From Clostridia bacterium (GTDB lineage: Bacteria; Bacillota; Clostridia; Oscillospirales; CAG-272), in contig JAQXKW010000035.1 of the NCBI GenBank assembly GCA_029010655.1, forward strand, positions 1 to 9,970: a DNA stretch of 9,970 bases. Reading direction: 5' to 3'. The translations under genes were made by a program, and so were the position numbers. The stretch's first letter is position 1. Each line of letters begins with the position of its first letter. Below, piece after piece: positions 5,858 to 9,970 of the stretch. The notes under the pieces are model-generated. The model was not told the origin of the DNA. It did no database searches and worked only from the letters and a program-made list of their open reading frames with translations.

Positions 5858-6628
5858 TTATTTCCCTGCGGGGTTGCCGTTCTTATCGTAAAGGGTAAGC
5901 TTTCCGTCCTCGCCGTACACGCCTGTCTGGAACAGAGTTCCGTCGGCGTTATACATAAATATTTTGGAGACCTTGTCCCCGTTATACTCGTAAACGGTTT
6001 TCATAACCGCCTCTCCGTTGCTGTTATATGTCACAGAGCCTGAGGTTTTCCCGTCCTCTCCGTACTCCATCTGAGAATATCCCAAAAGCTCTCCTTCCGT
6101 ACCGAAGGTCTCGCTTTTTGAAATATTGCCGTTTTCGTAGGAGGTCTTAACGGAGCCGTTTTCGTCATATGAGGTGCTGTAAAGCTTTTCTCCGTCGGAG
6201 TTTTTCAAAACCTCTGAGGTTTTTTTGCCGTCGGAGGATACCGATTCCAAAACAGAGCCGTCCTCGTTATAAGTGTACTCCACGGTGCGCACCTGAGCCA
6301 CTTCGCCGTTTTTGTAATAGGTGTTTTCTTCTTTCACCACACGGTCGCCGTCGTAGGTGGAAATAACGGAGGAGGAAAGGTCGCCGTCGTCTCCGTATTC
6401 GTTCTTTCCGGTCTGGGAGAGTGCGCCGTCGGTATACTGCTTGTATTCGGAAACGGAACCGTTTTCGTCGGTATATTCTTCCTTTACCAGCTGTCCGTCT
6501 TCATAATAGCTTTTGCCTATAACCTTGTCCCCGTCCATAATATCCTCCGTGCGGTTTTTTTTCTCGCCGCAGGAGTACAGGGAAAGAGACATTACCAGTG
6601 CAATAAGCACAGCAACTAATTTTTTCAT
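5858..6628 (-). CDS. Lipoprotein with YwqK/MORN-like repeats
   Basis: A 256-residue predicted lipoprotein. Residues 1-20 are a signal peptide (MKKLVAVLIALVMSLSLYSC) with a lipobox-like LYSC; Cys20 would be lipidated and the mature protein anchored outside the membrane. After a charged start, nearly the whole chain consists of imperfect units of about 20 residues rich in Tyr, Gly, Asp, Glu and Asn (for example SYYEDGQLVKEEYTDENGS, NTYYKNGEV, EYTYNEDGSVLE, YGEDGKLTLYDKNGN). This matches the style of MORN_2/YwqK-type beta-hairpin repeats. YwqK is named as an antitoxin of YwqJ, but no YwqJ-like toxin is here and most such surface proteins have no known role. ATG at 6628 is chosen because the signal peptide starts there and AAAGGCG lies upstream; an in-frame ATG 18 codons earlier would lie on the promoter. 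It has its own consensus promoter. Confidence 0.85.
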   Translation of the reverse strand: MKKLVAVLIALVMSLSLYSCGEKKNRTEDIMDGDKVIGKSYYEDGQLVKEEYTDENGSVSEYKQYTDGALSQTGKNEYGDDGDLSSSVISTYDGDRVVKEENTYYKNGEVAQVRTVEYTYNEDGSVLESVSSDGKKTSEVLKNSDGEKLYSTSYDENGSVKTSYENGNISKSETFGTEGELLGYSQMEYGEDGKTSGSVTYNSNGEAVMKTVYEYNGDKVSKIFMYNADGTLFQTGVYGEDGKLTLYDKNGNPAGK

Positions 6629-6673
6629 AATGCTAACGCCTTTCTGTGCATTAAATACTGTTTCACACGGAAT

Positions 6674-6701
6674 ATTATACACGGTTTTTTCTGTTTGTCA
6701 A
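6674..6701 (-). promoter_or_regulatory. Consensus sigma-A promoter of the lipoprotein gene
   Basis: On the minus strand a perfect TTGACA (6696-6701) and a perfect TATAAT (6674-6679) are 16 bases apart. The predicted start is near 6667, giving a 5' UTR of about 40 bases. It lies just past the htrA terminator, so this gene is transcribed independently. Confidence 0.88.
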
Positions 6702-6726
6702 GCAAAGCGTGAGCTCGTCTTTCGGC

Positions 6727-6774
6727 AAAAAACGCCGAGGGCGGGCGAAAGCTGTCGCTTTCCGCGCCCTCGGC
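6727..6774 (-). terminator. Terminator of the htrA transcript
   Basis: A perfect 10-bp outer stem, GCCGAGGGCG (6734-6743) with CGCCCTCGGC (6765-6774), continues into an imperfect inner stem containing GAAAGC / GCTTTC around a GACA loop on the minus strand. It is followed on the minus strand by GTTTTTT (6727-6733). It begins 21 bases after the htrA stop at 6796. Confidence 0.9.
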
Positions 6775-6795
6775 ATATTTTCGGCACTTTTCCGA

Positions 6796-8496
6796 TTACT
6801 CGGTAAAGGTTACTCCGTCGTCGGGAACATACTCGTAGCAGGTAACCGTTACGTCAAGGAATTTTCCGTCTCTGGAGATGGAGAAGGTCATCTCATCGCC
6901 AACGCTGTGCTGTTTTACGGCATTCTTAACGTCTTCGGAGGAGGACACCTCATTACCGTCTATGGCAATAATTCTGTCGCCGTATTTAAGAACGCTGCTG
7001 TTGAAGCCCTCTTCAACCTGAGCTATATAAACGCCGGTCTGCTGGCTTCTGAAATAGTAGTACGCCGTATAGGTGTCGGTAACGTCAACAAGGCTTACAC
7101 CGATGTGGGTCTTGCCGGTAACGTAACCGTGGGTCTGCAATTCTTCTACAACGGAGATAGCGTCGTTTACGGGAATGGCAAAGCCGAGACCGTCAATGTC
7201 GGTGCCGCTGGACTTTGCGTTGACTATTCCCACAAGCTCGCCCTTCATGTTGAACATGCCGCCGCCGGAGTTTCCGGGGTTTATTGCGGCGTCCATCTGA
7301 ATAAGGTTCATTTTGTTGCTGTCAACGCTGATTTCACGGTTGGTTGCGGAAATTATACCGCAGGTAACGGTGCCGCCCAGCTCACCCAGAGGGTTGCCCA
7401 CGGCAACAACGGTTTCGCCTACCTTCAGCTTTGAGCTGTCGCCTACTACTGCCGGAGACAGATCGTCCGCTTCAACCTTCAGAAGGGCAATGTCCGCGTC
7501 GGAGTCACGTCCCACAAGCTGAGCGGAATATTCCGTGCCGTTTGAAAGACGAACCGTTATGGAGTCTGCAACCTTGTTGCTGCTTGAATTGAAAATTACA
7601 TGGTTGTTGGTTATAACATAGCCGTCCTTGCTGATGATAACGCCGCTTCCCGCGCCGTCGCTGACGTACTGGTAGAAGCCGTAGGTGTTCTTGAATTCCG
7701 TGTCGATTTCCACAACGGACTCGGAAACCTTGGCGCATATATCGCTGACGGAAAGGTCGTTTTCCGAAACGGAGGGAGCGTCATCATCGTCGCTGTCGCT
7801 TTCGGGGGATTTGTATACTACAAGGGCGTTGCCGTCTTCGGAGCTCAGTCTGCTGTTTGTTACAATAAGCGCACCTGCCATGCCCGCTCCGAAGGAAAGG
7901 AGAATGCAGGCGACAACGATAAGAGCTACGGCTCCTGCGGAGAAGGTTTTTCTCTCCTTTTTGTCCTTTTTCTTTGCTTTATCAGCCGCAGGCTGAACTG
8001 TTACGGGAGGCCTGTACTGCGGCGGCTGTTGGTATGCGCCGCCGGGATTGGGATTTCCGTAATTCTGGGTATAAGGGGGCACGTACCTGTATTCGCCGGA
8101 GGCGTTGAAAACGGGACCGTTTCCGGGCTGTGCGTTCTGACCGTGTATGGGCGGCTGAGGACGGTAGGGCTGTTCCTGTGCCGGAGCGGTATAGGGGTTG
8201 TAAGGGGGCACGTAGCCGTTCCCCGGCTGAGGTCCTGCCGCTATTTCAGGCTCTGCGGGTCTTGCAGGATTTTCAGGATTTGCAAAATTTGCAGTGCTTG
8301 CGGGAGCTTTGGGCTCCGGAACTGCCTCCGTTTTGTTTTCGCCGGACTTCGTAGCGGGAGCGGCTTCATTTTGAGCGTTTCTTTCTCCCTGCACGTTTTC
8401 GTAAACTTCACCGGGCTGAACCGAGCCCTGTGCGCTTTCGGAAAGGGGAGTATTTTCATCGGGCTGTTCGTTTAAGTTCTTGTTGAATTCATCCAT
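6796..8496 (-). CDS. HtrA/DegP-like serine protease, membrane-anchored, one PDZ domain
   Basis: A 566-residue trypsin-like protease of the HtrA family, which degrades or senses misfolded proteins at the outer face of the membrane. Residues 1-170 are a low-complexity cytoplasmic tail rich in Pro, Gln, Asn, Gly and Tyr, followed by a basic stretch (KAKKKDKKERK), one membrane helix (about 187-212) and an acidic linker (SDSDDDD). The catalytic triad is intact: His299 in ITNNHVI, Asp335 in DADIALLKV, Ser410 in NPGNSGGG. A single PDZ domain follows (about 470-555, with GVYIAQVEEG and YGDRIIAIDG). The layout matches Gram-positive HtrA (YkdA/YvtA type), but the N-terminal tail is unusually long. I choose ATG 8496 because AAAGGA lies 9 bases upstream; an in-frame ATG six codons earlier lacks a comparable site. 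Two -10 boxes lie upstream and a strong terminator downstream. Confidence 0.93.
   Translation of the reverse strand: MDEFNKNLNEQPDENTPLSESAQGSVQPGEVYENVQGERNAQNEAAPATKSGENKTEAVPEPKAPASTANFANPENPARPAEPEIAAGPQPGNGYVPPYNPYTAPAQEQPYRPQPPIHGQNAQPGNGPVFNASGEYRYVPPYTQNYGNPNPGGAYQQPPQYRPPVTVQPAADKAKKKDKKERKTFSAGAVALIVVACILLSFGAGMAGALIVTNSRLSSEDGNALVVYKSPESDSDDDDAPSVSENDLSVSDICAKVSESVVEIDTEFKNTYGFYQYVSDGAGSGVIISKDGYVITNNHVIFNSSSNKVADSITVRLSNGTEYSAQLVGRDSDADIALLKVEADDLSPAVVGDSSKLKVGETVVAVGNPLGELGGTVTCGIISATNREISVDSNKMNLIQMDAAINPGNSGGGMFNMKGELVGIVNAKSSGTDIDGLGFAIPVNDAISVVEELQTHGYVTGKTHIGVSLVDVTDTYTAYYYFRSQQTGVYIAQVEEGFNSSVLKYGDRIIAIDGNEVSSSEDVKNAVKQHSVGDEMTFSISRDGKFLDVTVTCYEYVPDDGVTFTE
8064..8213 (-). 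repeat. Repeated YVPPY-coding segments in the HtrA proline-rich tail
   Basis: The stretch TAAGGGGGCACGTA occurs twice on the plus strand, near 8072 and 8200. It encodes the repeated protein motif YVPPY in GYVPPYNPYTAPAQ and YRYVPPYTQNYGNPN. This suggests the disordered cytoplasmic tail grew by internal duplication. Confidence 0.6.
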
Positions 8497-8539
8497 CGTC
8501 TTAATTCCTTTCATGGATAGTATTTCTTTTTACGGTGAA

Positions 8540-8545
8540 ATTATA
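8540..8545 (-). promoter_or_regulatory. Proximal -10 box for htrA
   Basis: TATAAT on the minus strand, 43 bases before the htrA start, would give a 5' UTR of about 37 bases. No good -35 match lies at 16-18 bases, so it may depend on an activator or another sigma factor, as might suit a stress protease. Confidence 0.5.
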
Positions 8546-8666
8546 AAACGCCAATGTGACAGTTTTTTGAACATGGGCGGAAAAGCGGCTGAAAAATTAT
8601 TGTTTTCAAAAATCAAATGATGCCTTATAAATCGGATAATTAAAAATTCTTATCTGAAAAGGCTGT

Positions 8667-8672
8667 ATTATA
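8667..8672 (-). promoter_or_regulatory. Distal extended -10 box (TGGTATAAT) upstream of htrA
   Basis: On the minus strand TATAAT is preceded by TGG, an extended -10 motif. The -35 area is weak but lies next to AT-rich phased tracts that could act as an UP element. Transcription from here would give a leader of about 165 bases before htrA. Confidence 0.6.
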
Positions 8673-8693
8673 CCATAACACATTCAAAAATTC

Positions 8694-8730
8694 CACTAAT
8701 TTTTCACTATTTTTTCACTATTTTTCATTA
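8694..8730. repeat. Phased 11-base CACTATTTTTT repeats
   Basis: Imperfect tandem units CACTAATTTTT (8694-8704), CACTATTTTTT (8705-8715) and CACTATTTTT (8716-8725), then a degenerate CATTATATT. The T-tracts are spaced about 10.5 bases apart, close to one helical turn, which is the pattern of intrinsically bent DNA. They begin about 22 bases upstream of the distal htrA -10 box. Confidence 0.75.
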
Positions 8731-8777
8731 TATTCATTTCAAAAATCAAAAGCCGTTCAGCCGCCGGCAGATGAACG

Positions 8778-8809
8778 CAAAAAATCGGGCGTACCGTTTG
8801 GCACGCCCG
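8778..8809 (-). terminator. Second livF terminator (distal hairpin)
   Basis: Arms CGGGCGTACC (8786-8795) and GGCACGCCCG (8800-8809) enclose a 4-base loop. The one non-Watson-Crick pair is a G-U wobble in minus-strand RNA. On the minus strand the hairpin is followed by ATTTTTTG. It backs up the hairpin at 8918-8941. Confidence 0.82.
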
Positions 8810-8821
8810 TCTCAAATTATA

Positions 8822-8907
8822 AAAGTTTTTTGGGGTTCTCAGTACCTTTTTTTCAAAAAAGGTACTGAGCGGAGCGTGAGGCGGAGCCTCACATGTCGCT
8901 CAGTCTT
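8822..8907 (-). repeat. Dispersed structured repeat, copy B
   Basis: An 86-base element aligning with 5764-5847. Its variable central hairpin is a perfect 15-bp stem CTCAGTACCTTTTTT / AAAAAAGGTACTGAG (8838-8852 with 8855-8869). The right block forms nested perfect stems: CTGAGCG (8865-8871) with CGCTCAG (8897-8903), and GTGAGGC (8876-8882) with GCCTCAC (8886-8892) around a GGA loop. CTGAG at 8865-8869 is shared by the central and the outer stems, so these two foldings exclude each other. It lies between the two livF terminators on the minus strand. Confidence 0.87.
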
Positions 8908-8910
8908 CAA

Positions 8911-8944
8911 ATTAAAACGGGCGTGCCGTTTGGTACGCCCGTTT
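8911..8944 (-). terminator. First livF terminator (proximal hairpin)
   Basis: Arms AAACGGGCGTGCC (8915-8927) and GGTACGCCCGTTT (8932-8944) form a 13-bp stem with a 4-base loop and a single mismatch or wobble. On the minus strand it is followed by TTTTAAT. It begins 7 bases after the livF stop and nearly duplicates the hairpin at 8786-8809. Confidence 0.85.
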
Positions 8945-8951
8945 CAAAATT

Positions 8952-9692
8952 TTATGCTCCCAGATACGCTTTCTTTACTCTGGGGTCGTTCATCAGCTCA
9001 GATGCGTCGCCCTCCATAGTAATACGTCCTGTTTCAAGCACGTACGCACGGTCCGCAATGGAAAGAGACTTCTTTGCGTTCTGCTCAACAAGAAGAATCG
9101 TTGTGCCCTGTGCGTGCAGTTCCTTGATAATTTCAAAGATTTGGTCAACCAGAATGGGAGAAAGACCCATGGAAGGCTCGTCAAGCATAAGCACGGAGGG
9201 GTGGCTCATAAGAGCACGTCCCATAGCCAGCATCTGCTGTTCTCCGCCGGAAAGCGTTCCCGCTACCTGCTTTCTTCTTTCAAGCAGGCGGGGGAATCTT
9301 TTGAATACGTCCTCAAGGGTTTCCTTCATGTTCTGGGGTGCGCTGTACGCTCCCATTTCCAGATTTTCCTGAACGGTCATCTGCAAAAATACCTGACGTC
9401 CCTCGGGAACAAGGCTCAGTCCTCTGTAAACCAGCTTTGACGCGTTTCCGTGGGTAATGTCAATATCCGTATATGCGTCGCCCTTCTTTTCCGTATAGGT
9501 TACGGTGCCGGTTGAAGGGTGCATTATGCCGGAAATAGTTTTCAGAGTGGTGCTTTTGCCGGCGCCGTTTGCGCCGATAAGAGCTACGATTTCCCCTTCC
9601 TGAACCTCAAAGGATATACCCTTGATAGCATGGATGGGACCGTAATATACGTGTATGTCCTTAACGGACAAAAGAGTTCTTTTATCGCTCAT
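8952..9692 (-). CDS. livF: LivF, branched-chain amino-acid ABC transporter ATPase
   Basis: A 246-residue ATP-binding subunit that, with LivG, powers LivHM-type permeases importing leucine, isoleucine and valine from a lipoprotein binding protein. Motifs are complete: Walker A GANGAGKST (40-48), signature LSGGEQQ (from 147), Walker B VLMLDEP (Asp171, Glu172), and VEQNAKKS, where Gln replaces the usual switch histidine as is normal for LivF. VPEGRQVF and a C-terminal KKAYLGA are characteristic of the family. An insertion around residues 68-80 (TYTEKKGDAYTDID) is slightly longer than in enterobacterial LivF. ATG 9692 is chosen because GAGGGGG lies 8 bases upstream; an in-frame ATG further up would overlap the livG end. 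It is 19 bases behind livG and is the last gene of the operon. The exact substrate is inferred from the family; related systems carry urea or short amides. Confidence 0.93.
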   Translation of the reverse strand: MSDKRTLLSVKDIHVYYGPIHAIKGISFEVQEGEIVALIGANGAGKSTTLKTISGIMHPSTGTVTYTEKKGDAYTDIDITHGNASKLVYRGLSLVPEGRQVFLQMTVQENLEMGAYSAPQNMKETLEDVFKRFPRLLERRKQVAGTLSGGEQQMLAMGRALMSHPSVLMLDEPSMGLSPILVDQIFEIIKELHAQGTTILLVEQNAKKSLSIADRAYVLETGRITMEGDASELMNDPRVKKAYLGA

Positions 9693-9711
9693 AAATTCTT
9701 CCCCCTCTGAC

Positions 9712-9970
9712 TTAATCATCGCTGGTACCGAGGTACGCTTCAATTACCGTGGGGTTGCTTGCAATTTGCTCGGGAGTTCCTTTGGCGATAACCTTGCCGA
9801 AGTTGATAACGCAGATACCCTCGCAGATACCCATAACCAGGTTCATGTCGTGCTCAATGAGCAGAACGGCGATTTGGAAGGTGTCGCGGATTTTGCGGAT
9901 GTTTACCATAAGCTCTTCGGTTTCGCTGGGGTTCATGCCTGCGGCAGGCTCGTCAAGAAGCAAAAGCTTG
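9712..9970 (-). CDS. livG: LivG, branched-chain amino-acid ABC transporter ATPase (C-terminal part)
   Basis: The last 85 or so residues of a second ABC ATPase run off the right edge; the visible end starts KLLLLDEPAAGMNPSE, which is the Walker B and D-loop region. LIEHDMNLVMGICEGICVIN contains the switch histidine and matches LivG closely. The tail IASNPTVIEAYLGTSDD is typical of the family. The start, Walker A and signature motif are outside the window. It is followed after 19 bases by livF, and the gap carries the livF ribosome binding site, so the two are cotranscribed and would form the heterodimeric motor. Confidence 0.92.
   Translation of the reverse strand, partial: KLLLLDEPAAGMNPSETEELMVNIRKIRDTFQIAVLLIEHDMNLVMGICEGICVINFGKVIAKGTPEQIASNPTVIEAYLGTSDD

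Larger units (their letters stand above)
8497..8785. other. AT-rich intergenic region upstream of htrA
   Basis: This stretch has no credible gene. It holds two candidate minus-strand -10 boxes (8540-8545 and 8667-8672), a set of phased T-tracts (8694-8730) and a direct repeat of TTTCAAAAATCAAA (8604-8617 and 8737-8750). It also holds 9-base inverted ends GCGGCTGAA (8585-8593) and TTCAGCCGC (8756-8764). Rightward it joins the livF terminators and repeat copy B. Confidence 0.6.

Noticed and set aside
6709..7434. Plus-strand open frame opposite the C-terminal half of htrA
   Set aside because: It is a shadow of the protease gene and begins across the htrA terminator, with no ribosome binding site.
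7600..8475. Plus-strand open frame of 291 codons opposite the N-terminal half of htrA
   Set aside because: It is antisense to a protease with an intact catalytic triad; its cysteine- and glycine-rich sequence reflects the complementary codons.
5764..8907. CRISPR array
   Set aside because: There are only two full copies 3 kb apart, no regular spacers and no cas genes; the element is a dispersed structured repeat.

Overview
The window looks like a chromosomal segment of a low-to-mid GC Firmicute of the class Clostridia, most like the Oscillospiraceae/Ruminococcus group. The basis is the gene content (a PduL-type phosphotransacetylase outside any microcompartment locus, a Clostridia-style RsmF, a half-size TauE/SafE protein), AGGAGG-like ribosome binding sites, clear TTGACA/TATAAT promoters and hairpin-plus-T terminators. 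This assignment is inference; there is no rRNA or other taxonomic marker.

Layout. Bases 1-2724 are a plus-strand translation operon: the last 20 codons of an unidentified gene, then obgE (ribosome-assembly GTPase) overlapping an RsmF-type 16S rRNA m5C methyltransferase by one base. It converges on a minus-strand pduL (2923-3495) across a shared bidirectional terminator. Behind pduL lie two translationally coupled minus-strand genes of phage-tail character (3577-5264: a baseplate/BppU-like protein and a small partner), with no other phage genes in view. A short divergent plus-strand gene (5373-5738) encodes half of a TauE/SafE membrane transporter. Then come minus-strand transcripts for a YwqK/MORN-like repeat lipoprotein (5858-6628), a membrane-anchored HtrA/DegP-like protease with a PDZ domain (6796-8496), and the distal end of a branched-chain amino-acid ABC transporter operon (livF 8952-9692, livG from 9712 off the right edge).

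How it works together. The neighbours are mostly independent transcription units: pduL, the lipoprotein and htrA each have their own promoter. Functional groups are obgE-rsmF (ribosome maturation), livG-livF (amino-acid import) and possibly the lipoprotein plus HtrA (envelope), though the last two do not share a transcript.

The most unusual content is non-coding. An approximately 85-bp dispersed repeat occurs at 5764-5847 and 8822-8907, in the same orientation. Each copy lies just downstream of a minus-strand gene and upstream of a hairpin terminator. Its flanks are nearly identical between copies, while its central hairpin has a different sequence in each copy but stays paired, and one five-base segment can pair with either of two partners. 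A reduced third version sits after pduL (2877-2913). The copy behind livF is also bracketed by two near-identical terminator hairpins. This looks like a mobile or recurrent structured 3'-UTR module and is the best candidate here for something undescribed.
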